A stretch of DNA of 64,000 nt from CAVVMA01 sp963830715 (lineage in GTDB: Bacteria; Desulfobacterota; Binatia; Binatales; Binataceae). The position numbers and the translations under genes were made by a program. The notes under the pieces were generated by a model. The model ran no database searches, had not been told where the DNA came from, and saw nothing but the letters and a program-made list of their open reading frames with translations. Of the stretch, positions 1-8,968 are shown piece after piece. The DNA lies in NCBI GenBank assembly GCA_963830715.1, contig CAWHNS010000024.1, positions 248,001 to 312,000 of the forward strand. The letters run 5' to 3'. How positions within the stretch are numbered: the first letter of the stretch is position 1; every line of letters starts with the position of its first letter.

Positions 1-277
1 GGTCTTCTTCTACGGCGCCGTCAAGTTGCGGCAGCGGTTCGATCGATCGCCCGGTGGGGAGCAGCGAAACCAACGAAGGAGCCGAGCCGCTATCGAGCGA
101 TTGAAGCGGGTGACAGATGTCCAGCGTAAATGCCGGTCCCGAATTCGCGATCGGGGCGACCGCTACGACCGGGAGGCTCGTTAGCAGAAGCGCAAGCGCC
201 ATGACGGCGTGAAGCAGTTTCGCGCCGTCCCGCGCGGTCGATCGCTTCGGCGTGGCTATCAATCTCAATGGGTCCAC
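1..277 (-). CDS. Membrane-associated hypothetical protein, C-terminal part cut by window edge
   Basis: A minus-strand reading frame runs off the left edge. It can begin at a GTG (275-277) four bases after the stop of the DUF2318 gene, or at an ATG (200-202). The visible N-terminus has one hydrophobic stretch, MALALLLTSLPVVAV, which looks like a signal anchor or signal peptide. It is followed by a Pro/Ser-rich region containing one Cys (TLDICHP). I do not recognise the family. The close spacing suggests co-transcription with the DUF2318 gene upstream. The start is uncertain because neither candidate has a clear ribosome binding site. Confidence 0.45.
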   Translation of the reverse strand, partial: MDPLRLIATPKRSTARDGAKLLHAVMALALLLTSLPVVAVAPIANSGPAFTLDICHPLQSLDSGSAPSLVSLLPTGRSIEPLPQLDGAVEED

Positions 278-281
278 GATT

Positions 282-731
282 TCAAAACAGGGCCCGTCCC
301 GCGATCAAATCAGTTATCCTGATTTTCGCGGTGGTGCCCTCCTCACGATGGGCCAGGCTCACCGGCACGCACGACGCCTTGCCGCTGGTCATCCGCTCGA
401 TCGGATAGCGGTTGCCGCACGCCCGGCAGATCAATTCGCCGTGCGAGGTCGCATAGCCCTTATGATAGCCGGAGCATCGACGGCATGCGTCGAATACCGA
501 ACGCACTTTGCCGTCCTCGCCACGCGCCAGCACGAATCGGATCCGGCGCCCTGCATCGCCCGCGTAGCAAAACTTCTCGGCCTGCCCGGCCATGAGGTGA
601 TCCAGGTTGATGCTCAGCACATCGGTTCCACTGACTATCGTGCATCGCTCGCCCCGCATCGCGACGGCCGCAGCCGCCGTGAGCAGGATGAACAAGCCGG
701 CGAAGATCCTGCCATTAGAACGCAAGCGCAT
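282..731 (-). CDS. DUF2318 putative metal-binding membrane-anchored protein
   Basis: 149 residues. An N-terminal hydrophobic segment (about residues 8-25) anchors or exports the protein. The core then carries the DUF2318 signature: FDACRRC, KGY, and LICRACGNRYPI, followed by a conserved Cys-Pro-Val-Pro-like stretch, here SCVPVSL. The two CxxC pairs suggest binding of a metal or Fe-S centre. Family members are often found next to iron-uptake or FtsX-like permease genes, but none is visible here apart from the cut-off neighbour. The family call rests on the Cys spacing and flanking residues that I recognise; the metal and function are unknown. Transcription runs towards the left edge. Confidence 0.7.
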   Translation of the reverse strand: MRLRSNGRIFAGLFILLTAAAAVAMRGERCTIVSGTDVLSINLDHLMAGQAEKFCYAGDAGRRIRFVLARGEDGKVRSVFDACRRCSGYHKGYATSHGELICRACGNRYPIERMTSGKASCVPVSLAHREEGTTAKIRITDLIAGRALF

Positions 732-795
732 TACAGAAGATCGTTATCGCGCAGGCATCGGCCGGTCAATGACGCGCGGTAAACAGAGATTCTCC

Positions 796-1749
796 TCACT
801 GCTGCATCGCGTTGCGGATTCGCTCGCAGGCTTCGATCACGCGCAGGCCGTCGCGGGCGCTGACCACGGGGGTCTCGCGGGTGCGGACGCATCGGATAAA
901 CGCGTTGATTTCGTCGGCCAGCGGATCGCCCTGGCCAAGATCGATTTGCTCGGCGGAGATGGTCGGATAACCGCCTTCCGATTGCGGCGCAGTCTTGCGA
1001 TAGACCTGGATCCGGCGCGCGTCGTAATCGACCGACACGTACGCGTCGGGCTGGAAGAAGCGGATCTTGCGTTCGCGCCGCGGCGCGACCCGGCTGGCGT
1101 TGAGGTTCGCGATTGTGCCGTCGGAGAATCGGATCCGGGCATTGGCGACATCGATCGTGTCGGTCAGGACGGCGACTCCGAGCGCCTCGACGGACGCGAT
1201 CTCGGCGCCGGTAATGAACAGGACGACATCCAGGTCGTGGATCATCAGGTCGAGGATCACGTCGACGTCGGTGCCGCGCTCCGTGAACGGCGCGAGGCGA
1301 TGGCACTCGATGAACCGCGGCGATGTGACGATCGAGTGAAGGCGCACGATCGCAGGGTTGAAACGCTCGAGATGTCCGATCTGGAGGACGCGCCGGGACT
1401 TCTCGGCCAGCCCAGCCAGGTCCTGCGCCTCGCGAATCGTTGCCGTCATCGGCTTTTCGAGCAGCACGTCGATTCCCGCCGACAGAAGCTCGGAGGCGAT
1501 CTCGTGATGGGTCACGCAGGGAGTGGCAACGGTTGCCAGGTCGACCGTGCCCTTCAACCTGTGTGCGAGCTCGCGGTAATCGCCGAGCGGCTTGGAGCTA
1601 TGCGCCGAAGCGACTTTGGCGGCGGCGCCGGCGTCGATGTCGACGACGTATTGGAGCCGAACGCCGGCGGCAGTCGCATACTTGGCGGCGTGCAGCGAGC
1701 CCAGCCTGCCCGCTCCGACTACAGCCGCGCGAAGCTCATTCGAAGCCAT
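796..1749 (-). CDS. Gfo/Idh/MocA-family NAD(P)-dependent oxidoreductase of the lipid A cluster
   Basis: 317 residues. An N-terminal Rossmann fold is shown by VGAGRLGSLHA (about residues 11-21), and the family EKP motif follows at about residues 98-100 (VLLEKPM). GHLERFNP near residue 125 begins the C-terminal dehydrogenase domain. The start ATG lies inside the 3' end of lpxI (14-bp overlap), so the two are translationally linked. In several deltaproteobacteria an MviM-like oxidoreductase follows lpxI. A Gfo/Idh enzyme next to lpxA can also be GnnA, which oxidises the 3-OH of UDP-GlcNAc so that an aminotransferase (GnnB) can make the 3-amino sugar. No GnnB-like gene is adjacent, so the substrate is undetermined. 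Confidence 0.85.
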   Translation of the reverse strand: MASNELRAAVVGAGRLGSLHAAKYATAAGVRLQYVVDIDAGAAAKVASAHSSKPLGDYRELAHRLKGTVDLATVATPCVTHHEIASELLSAGIDVLLEKPMTATIREAQDLAGLAEKSRRVLQIGHLERFNPAIVRLHSIVTSPRFIECHRLAPFTERGTDVDVILDLMIHDLDVVLFITGAEIASVEALGVAVLTDTIDVANARIRFSDGTIANLNASRVAPRRERKIRFFQPDAYVSVDYDARRIQVYRKTAPQSEGGYPTISAEQIDLGQGDPLADEINAFIRCVRTRETPVVSARDGLRVIEACERIRNAMQQ

Positions 1750-2539
1750 AGACGGTTATCTGCGCATGCCGCGCCATCGTGAGCGTTCGCTCGCGGTCCA
1801 GGATAAGAGCGCGTCCCGCTTCCACGCCGATTACCGCCGCGCCGATTCGGCCCAGAAGCTCGATTGTGCCGGGACCGATCGCGGGACGGTCGAAGCGCAG
1901 GTCCTGTCCGGGCTTGGCGGCTTTGGCGATCACCAGCCCCTTTCCGCAAAGATCGGCGGCGCGCCGCAGCGCCGCGTCGGTGCCCTCGACCGCTTCGATC
2001 GCCGCGACCACGCCGCCCTGCACCGCAACCGTCTGACCGATATCGAAGCCGCCCAGTGACCGCGTCACCTCGAACGCGAGCGCGAGATCCTTCAATTGCG
2101 CCTGGGTGGGTGCTGGGCCGGCTTCCAAGCCCGCGCGCGCCAGCGCATCCGGGATCATCGGGACCGGATCGATCACGCGGATACCCTCCGACTCGATTTC
2201 GGCAGCCAGTCCGCGCAACACCGCGTCGTCGCTGAGCCTGCCGACCCGCTGGAGCATCGCGAGCGCCCGCGCGTCGGGCGCGAACGAGCCCTTCAGGCGA
2301 GCGCGCGATATTCCGCCCGCCATCGCGGCTTCGGTCACTCCGGCGGCCTTGAACAGGTCGATAATCTTTTGCAATTCGCCGACCCGGACCCAGGTTATCC
2401 GATCGCAGAGCGGCTCGAGGGCGCGCTCGGTCTCGTCGAGATGGGCAACCGCGACTATTTCGATCCCGCGCTTGCGCGCCGCGCCCGCCACTTCGATCGG
2501 AAAGACACCGTTGCCGCAGATAAGTCCGAGCCTACTCAC
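1736..2539 (-). CDS. lpxI: UDP-2,3-diacylglucosamine pyrophosphatase LpxI (DUF1009)
   Basis: Hydrolyses UDP-2,3-diacylglucosamine to lipid X in lipid A synthesis, replacing LpxH. With a GTG start at 2537-2539 the protein is 267 residues. The N-terminus LGLICGNGVFP matches the family, and the C-terminal domain contains KPGQDLRFDRPAIG, which includes the conserved acidic and basic residues of the DUF1009 catalytic domain. A longer frame reaches 2611, but the extra residues are antisense-like noise inside lpxA. The GTG start gives an 8-bp overlap with the lpxA stop, typical of translational coupling. The gene sits between lpxA and the Gfo/Idh oxidoreductase. Confidence 0.9.
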   Translation of the reverse strand: MSRLGLICGNGVFPIEVAGAARKRGIEIVAVAHLDETERALEPLCDRITWVRVGELQKIIDLFKAAGVTEAAMAGGISRARLKGSFAPDARALAMLQRVGRLSDDAVLRGLAAEIESEGIRVIDPVPMIPDALARAGLEAGPAPTQAQLKDLALAFEVTRSLGGFDIGQTVAVQGGVVAAIEAVEGTDAALRRAADLCGKGLVIAKAAKPGQDLRFDRPAIGPGTIELLGRIGAAVIGVEAGRALILDRERTLTMARHAQITVYGFE

Positions 2540-3296
2540 GGCTGCGGCCGACCACCCCGCGCTTAGAATTGGCGATGAAGTCGACGATGGCGCGGACCTC
2601 GGGAATTTCACCGTCGCGCTCGGTCACCTGCGCGATAGCCTCGCTCTGGCGCAGCTTGGAGTAGAAGAGCGTGCGCATGGTGCGGCGCAGGGCCTCGATC
2701 TTGTCGGGGCTGAATCCGCGCCGTTCCAGCCCGACGCTATTCACGCCGACCAGCCGCGCGCGATCCCCGGCCACCATCGAGAACGGCGGAACGTCCTGCG
2801 CCACCATCGCGCCGGCGGCGAGGAAGGCATGCGCCCCGATATGCACGAACTGATGAACGCCGCACATCCCGCTGGCGATCACCCAATCCTCCAGGATCGC
2901 GTGGCCGGCGATCTCGGTGGAGTTCGCCAGGATGACGTCGTCACCGATTTGGCAATCGTGCGCGACATGAACGTAGTTCATCAGCAGCACACGGCTGCCG
3001 ATCCGCGTGACCATCCCGCCGCCTTCCGTCCCGCGCTGGATGGTGGTGAACTCGCGGATCTGGTTGTCGTCTCCGATCTCCAGGGTCGAGGGTTCGCCGC
3101 GATATTTCTGGTCCTGGCTGTCAGCGCCCACTGAAGCGAACTGCCAGACGCGATTGCACCTGCCCAGCGTGGTGTTGCGCTCGATCACCGCGTAGGGACC
3201 AATCCTGGTCTCGGCGCCGATCCGCACGCGCGGGCCGATCACGGCGCCCGGCCCGATCTCGACCGAGGAGTCGAGGTCGGCTGTGCGGTCGATCAC
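2532..3296 (-). CDS. lpxA: UDP-N-acetylglucosamine acyltransferase LpxA
   Basis: First step of lipid A synthesis: transfer of a 3-hydroxyacyl chain from ACP to UDP-GlcNAc in the cytoplasm. Left-handed beta-helix hexapeptide repeats (such as IGPGAVIGP and IGDDVILAN) fill the first 185 residues. HVAHDC at about residue 110 holds the catalytic His equivalent to E. coli His125, and a helical C-terminal domain containing RRGF follows. From the GTG at 3294-3296 the protein is 254 residues, but the expected family N-terminus (IHP, then AVID) is encoded just upstream in frame (RIHPQAVID). Between the skp stop and this GTG there is no ATG, GTG or TTG in frame; an ATT at 3309-3311 precedes HPQ. The true start may be non-canonical, or the upstream sequence may contain an error. 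Neither lpxD nor fabZ is present between skp and lpxA. Confidence 0.92.
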   Translation of the reverse strand: MIDRTADLDSSVEIGPGAVIGPRVRIGAETRIGPYAVIERNTTLGRCNRVWQFASVGADSQDQKYRGEPSTLEIGDDNQIREFTTIQRGTEGGGMVTRIGSRVLLMNYVHVAHDCQIGDDVILANSTEIAGHAILEDWVIASGMCGVHQFVHIGAHAFLAAGAMVAQDVPPFSMVAGDRARLVGVNSVGLERRGFSPDKIEALRRTMRTLFYSKLRQSEAIAQVTERDGEIPEVRAIVDFIANSKRGVVGRSRE

Positions 3297-3372
3297 CGCC
3301 TGAGGGTGAATCCGCCCGGCTATGCGAGTTTCTCCTTCACTGTCGATGGCGCGAACGGAGATCGCCGCCTTC

Positions 3373-3996
3373 CTACTTCGAGATGGTCGAGCGTTTGGCG
3401 GCGGTCTCGCCGAAGCTGGTGCCGCCCGCGGCGCCGGCCTCGCCCTCGTCGGGTTCCGTGCCGAGCGAGCCGACTTTCGGGCCGCCCTTATTGTAGCTGC
3501 GGATCACCTCGTCGGTGATATCGATGCCTGGGGCGCCCCACAGAATCGACCCCTTCTCCATCACCATCGTGAAGCCCTCGCGTTCGCCGATGGTGCGGAT
3601 GATGCGCGCGAGATCCTTGACGATCGCGCCCGTCACTTCGTTGTCCTTCTGCTCGAGCTCGTGCTTGGAGTCCTCGTAATCGCGCTGGAAATCGCGCGCT
3701 TTGCGTTCGTATTCGTCCTCGAGGTTGCGGCGCTCGTCGTCCTTCATCAGCATGCCTTTCTTTTCCAGCTCGTCCTTGAGCGCCTTGACGTCGTCCTGCT
3801 GCTTCTGGAGGCGGGTTTCGAGTCTTTCGATGCGGGTGCGGAATTCGCCCTTGGCCTTCTTGCCGGCGTCGCATTCGTTGAGCGCGCGCTGAACGTCGAC
3901 ATACGCGAGCTTGACCTCGGCGCGAGCCAGGCTCGCCGCCGCCAGCGAGAGGAGCAGGGCGCCAAACATCACCAACGGTCGCTTCATACGATCCAA
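3373..3996 (-). CDS. skp: Periplasmic chaperone Skp/OmpH
   Basis: 207 residues. Holds unfolded outer-membrane proteins in the periplasm for delivery to BamA. A Sec signal peptide (MKRPLVMFGALLLSLAAA, cleavage near LARA-EV) is followed by KLAYVDVQRALNE, the family beta strand. Long charged coiled-coil helices (about residues 50-130) form the tentacles, and GFTMVMEKGSILW closes the body domain. The C-terminus has an extra 35-residue Gly/Glu/Ala-rich tail. The gene lies directly downstream of bamA in the same direction, the classical bamA-skp-lpx order. Confidence 0.92.
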   Translation of the reverse strand: MDRMKRPLVMFGALLLSLAAASLARAEVKLAYVDVQRALNECDAGKKAKGEFRTRIERLETRLQKQQDDVKALKDELEKKGMLMKDDERRNLEDEYERKARDFQRDYEDSKHELEQKDNEVTGAIVKDLARIIRTIGEREGFTMVMEKGSILWGAPGIDITDEVIRSYNKGGPKVGSLGTEPDEGEAGAAGGTSFGETAAKRSTISK

Positions 3997-4130
3997 AACG
4001 CCTCCCGGCGGACCATCGCCAGACTTGCGCCGCGCGTGCGTCGCGCGGCCTTCGACACGACATTAAAGCCGGTTTGCAGGCCGGATCGCTAGTGCCGTTG
4101 TTGCGTTCGGATCGCGAGACCGCGTTGCAG

Positions 4131-6524
4131 TTACAGTGGCGATCCGGCACCGAAGACGAAATCCGTGCTGTTGTCTTCGGGTCGTGGATTGATCGGACGG
4201 GCAAATTCGATTCTGAGCGGGCCGAACGGCGAGCGCCATCGATACCGACGCCATAAGCGGCCTGTAGCTTCTTGAGGCTGACCGAATCGCTCAGGCGGAA
4301 CGAATTGCCGGCGTCGAGGAAAATCACGCCTCGAATTCCCAACCCCTCCAGGATCGGGAAGGTGATTTCGTTGCTGAGCAGCAGTTCCTTGCTGCCGCCG
4401 ACGTCCTCGTACCCGATCGGGGTGCCGCTCTTGTCGAAAATCGTGACTTGCGGACCCAGCCGGTAAAGCTCATAACCGCGGACATCGCCGCCACCGCCGA
4501 TTCCGCCCGGGAAGAACCGCTCGGACAACGGCAGCTCGCCGCTCGTGCCGCTTTTCAAATTGGTGCCCGTCCCGACGTCGCCGCCGATCGAGTATACCCA
4601 GTTGCCGAACTCGGGACTGTCGATGAACGAATAGAAGAAACGGGTATGGAAGAGTCCCTTCAGGAAGGCGATTGCTGCCGCCCAGCCCCGCGATCTGCAC
4701 GGTCAGAGTCTGGACGGAGCCGAGGCGCGGATCGATCGGGTTGTTGACCGTGAAGCGCCGGATACTGGGCGCGATCTCCGAGGTCTGCGTGTAGCCCTTG
4801 TATCGCCGGATATCATAAGTGGTCGTCGGCGAAGTAATCCCGCCGATGCCGACGCTCTCGAACTTGTACTGCAGACCGGCGGTCACGTCTTCGAGCGAGA
4901 ACGGACCGATCTTTTTCAGCCCCAGTTCGGTAAGAGGATAAAAGGTGCGGACCGAGAAGCCGACGGCGCTGCGGTCGAAATCCTGAAAGTAAATCTTCGA
5001 GTCGTAGAGTTCGAGTCCCGCGGTCAGCGGAATGTCCAGGAAGTACGGCTCGGTGTAGCTGATGCTGTAGTTCTGGAACAGGAAACCGACTGTCGCGTCC
5101 AGCGCAATTGACTGCCCGCCGCCGAACAGGTTGGTATTGCCGATCCTGAAGTTGCCGAAGACCGACGATGAGGTCGAGAAGCCGCCCGCGACCTGGAACG
5201 ATCCGGTGTTGGCCTCGCGCACCGCCACGTCGAGGTTGATCTTGTCGGGCTGCCTGGCCGGCGCGGTCGTGATGCGGGTTTCCTCGAAGAAGCCCAGCCG
5301 GTCCAGACGCGCCTTGGACTCGCGGATTGCTTCGGCCGAATATGACTCCTGCTCCTGGATCCGAAGCTCGCGGCGGATGACCTTGTCGGAGGTCTTGGTA
5401 TTTCCGGAAATCCTGATGCGGTCGACCAGGACCAACTGGCCCGGCGTTACCGCGAAGGTCACGTTGATGATGTGAGCGATTGGATCCAGTTGCGTGCGCG
5501 GGTTGACGTTGACGAACGCATAGCCGCGGTTGGAGTAGAAGTCGGACACCGTCAGGACGTCGTGCTGGAGCGTCGAGCCGCGGAACAGGGTGCCGGGCTT
5601 CAGCGTCAGCTTGTCGCGCAGTTCCTGTTCCGGGAATTTCAGATCGCCCGCCATCTCGATGCCGCCGACCTTGTAGGGCTGACCCTCGTCGACGTTGAAG
5701 GTTACGGTGAGCCCGTTGCCGCTGGCGGGTGATCGACGGGCTCGTCGACGCGCACGTTGAGATAGCCGTTGTCGTAGTAGCAGGCGGTCAGCCGATCGAC
5801 GTCGTCGGCGAGCTTCTTGTGATCGAGCGTGCCGCTGCCGGTGATCAAGCTCAGCAGATTGTGGGTGCCGGTCTCGATCACGCCTTTCAACTGTCTGCTC
5901 GTGAAGGCGTGATTGCCGACGAAATCTATTTCGGTGATCTCGACCAGCGGGCCTTCGTCTGACGTTGAAGACCGCGATGACCTGGTTGTCGGGCTGCGGC
6001 AAAGGCTGGAAGGTTACGGTGGCGTCGAGGTAACCCTTGTCCTCGTAGATCTTCTTGAGTGCGGTGACGGTTTCCTGCGCTCGCTCCGGATCGAGAATGG
6101 AATGGGCGTGGACTTTGATCGCTTCGAGCACCTTGTCGTCGCTCGTGCGGATCGCCTTCATCCCGTCCAGCTTCACTTCGGAGACCATCGGGCGTTCCTT
6201 GACGTGATAGATCAGGGTGACGGCGGTTCCCTGCCGGCGCAGCTCGGCGGTCACCTGATCGAAGAAGCCCATCTTGTAGATCGCCTTGACGTCCTGATCG
6301 ACCAGGCCCTCGTTGAGAGGCTCACCCTGCCGCGATTGAATATGGACGCGGATGGCGTCTCCTTCGACGCGCTGATTGCCGTCGATCAGGATCTGGGCGA
6401 TGGCCGGGCCTGGCGCCGGTTGCGCGTCAGCGCGGGCCGCGCCCGCGGCAAGCGCGAGCACGATCATGGGGATACACCGGAACGTCGCGGTCCGGCACGC
6501 GTTGGCCCTCACTTCCGTCACCAT
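4131..6524 (-). CDS. bamA: Outer membrane assembly factor BamA, interrupted by four single-base frame breaks
   Basis: Central pore of the outer-membrane protein insertion machine. The N-terminus has a signal peptide (MIVLALAAGAARADA), POTRA repeats (starting with IAQILIDGNQRVEGD and VDQDVKAIYKMGFF) and a 16-strand barrel. The barrel includes the loop-6 region FFPGGIGGGGDVRGYELYRLGP with the conserved RGY/RGF-type motif, and ends in FVFGAGSPL. Four frame changes break the reading: about 5958, 5742, 4677 and 4238. In each case the correct protein continues in a neighbouring frame, for example GTHNLLSLITGSGTLDHKKL between 5742 and 5958, and the net length remains a multiple of three (797 residues). 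Conservation on both sides of every break argues for assembly indels, not a dead gene. Confidence 0.88.
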
Positions 6525-6674
6525 CCAGCCAGCGCCGAAAGCTAGCCAATACCAAAGTCGATGTAAACCAACGATGATGGAGAACGGTGGGCAACTGCGT
6601 GAATCAGACGGCGCGCGCAGGCTCGCCGGGCGGAAGCGAAGCGAGCCGGGGAGTGAAAAACGCGCCGGTTCCCG

Positions 6675-7402
<728 letters not shown>

Positions 7403-7406
<4 letters not shown>

Positions 7407-8686
7407 TCATAGCGGATGACCTCGACCGGCGAGAGCGCTGCGCGCCTTCAACCCCGGATAGACCGCGGCCCAGAGGCACAGTGCGATCGCCGCCCCCGCG
7501 ACCGCCAGAAAGTTGAACGGGTACAGGCGGACCGGCACCGCGCTGACCATGAAGACATCGGGCGGCAGATGGATCAGATGGTACTTGCCGATCAGGAAAG
7601 AGGCGACAAATCCGGCGCCGACGCCGGTGGCGGTTCCGGTCACGCCCAGCGCGACTCCCTCCCACAGGAATATCGAGGCGATCGAGCCCGCCCGCGCTCC
7701 CATCGCGCGCAGGATCGCGATCTCCTTGCGCCGTTCCATCACCACCATCACCAGCGTCGCCACGATATTGAACGCCGCTACCAGCACTATCAGCATCAGC
7801 ACGACGAAGTAGGTGAATTTCTCCAGGGCGAGCGCCGAGAACAACGGCGCGTTCATTTCGGTCCAGCTCTTCACCTCGAAAGCCCGGGCCGGCGATCGCG
7901 GCGATTTTGTGCGCGATCTCCGGCGCAGCGAAGATGTCGCGAAGGCGCACCTCGAGGCCGCTTTCCAGCAGCGGATCGTCCGACAGCAACGCCCGGCCAT
8001 CGGACAGCGCGACGAAAATCAGGGACGAGTCGAACTCGTACATCCCGGAATAGAACAAGCCGCCTACCACGAAGCGTTTGAGCCGCGGCGCTCCGACACC
8101 GCCGCCGAGACTGGCGGGCGAGACGATCGTCACCGGATCGCCGAGCCGCAGTCCCAGATCGGCGGCGAGATCCTTGCCGAGAATCACTCCGGGCAGCGCC
8201 ACGGTCCGGGTCGCGCCGCGTTCGGTTATCGAGATCTCATGCTTGTCGGTCAGCGCCTGAAGCCCGCCTGCGGTCAGATCTTTCACCAGCTCGCCGAGCG
8301 ACGGGTTGCCGCGCGTGACAACGCCCCTTAAGACCCCGCCCGAGACGTAACCGGGAAGGCCCGCGGCGCCCTGCGAGACCACCATCACCTGCGAGGAGAC
8401 GAACGGCGTGACGGCACGCGACCTGGGGCATCGCAGCTATCTTGTCGGCCAGTCCGGATGAAGCCCGTCCGGCGCCGTCGATCTTTTCGACCGTGAGGTG
8501 AGGATTGAAGGCCAGCAGCCTCTCGCGCAGGTCCTCCTGGAAGCCGCTCATCACGGAGAGCGTCACGGTCAGCACGAACGTGCCGAGCGCCACGCCGGCA
8601 AGCGAGATCACCGCGATTAGCGAGACGAACCGCTCGCGCCGGCGCGCCCGCAGATAGCGCATCCCTATCAGGTACTCGAAACGCAC
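7403..8686 (-). CDS. lolC: Lipoprotein-releasing ABC transporter permease LolC/LolE, with three frame breaks
   Basis: Membrane subunit of the Lol system (FtsX/MacB-like fold). The N-terminus RFEYLIGMRYLRARR precedes TM1 (FVSLIAVISLAGVALGTFVL) and the family signature SVMSGFQEDLRERLL. A large periplasmic domain follows, and then three C-terminal TM segments that include ERRKEIAILRAMGA. Frame breaks lie near 8417 (MPQVA then VTPFVSSQV), 7885 (before FEVKSWTEMNAP) and 7432 (before ALSPVEVIRYE). I chose the GTG at 8684-8686 because it yields the usual start (V/M)RFEYLI; an ATG at 8755 is also open. Whether it is LolC, LolE or a single LolF-like permease cannot be told from one gene. Confidence 0.85.
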
Positions 8687-8968
8687 CTTACCCCGCAGCA
8701 GCGCCGCGCACGCCAGCCGGGTCGTGCCCGGCCCGTGCGGCAAGGCTTGGGGCATGGCGTGTCATAGCAGGGCTCGGCATAGCCAAAAGCGTCGTGGATT
8801 TGCAGGCTTGAACTTTCTGCTCGCAGGCTTGGTTTCCCGCTCGCAACTTGAATCAGTATATTTTATACTCGCCGAGCACGCTCCGATTTGCAATGATGCA
8901 AGCTTGCACGGTCGTGAATCGGTTTAGGAATAAAGTCTGCAAGACCCAATACCGCCGCGGGTGATCCC
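8687..8968. other. Divergent intergenic region between lol genes and gspD-like gene
   Basis: About 280 bp with no convincing gene. It contains two copies of a short GCAGGCTTG direct repeat (about 8799 and 8823) and an AT-rich patch at 8851-8870 (AGTATATTTTATACTC) that could be a -10 region for gspD. I find no well-spaced -35 match, so the promoter is only suggested. Confidence 0.35.

Noticed and set aside
4131..6524. Programmed frameshifting or a true pseudogene in bamA
   Set aside because: Four breaks without slippery sites in an essential, well-conserved gene, with a neighbouring lolD/lolC region equally affected, fit assembly errors better.
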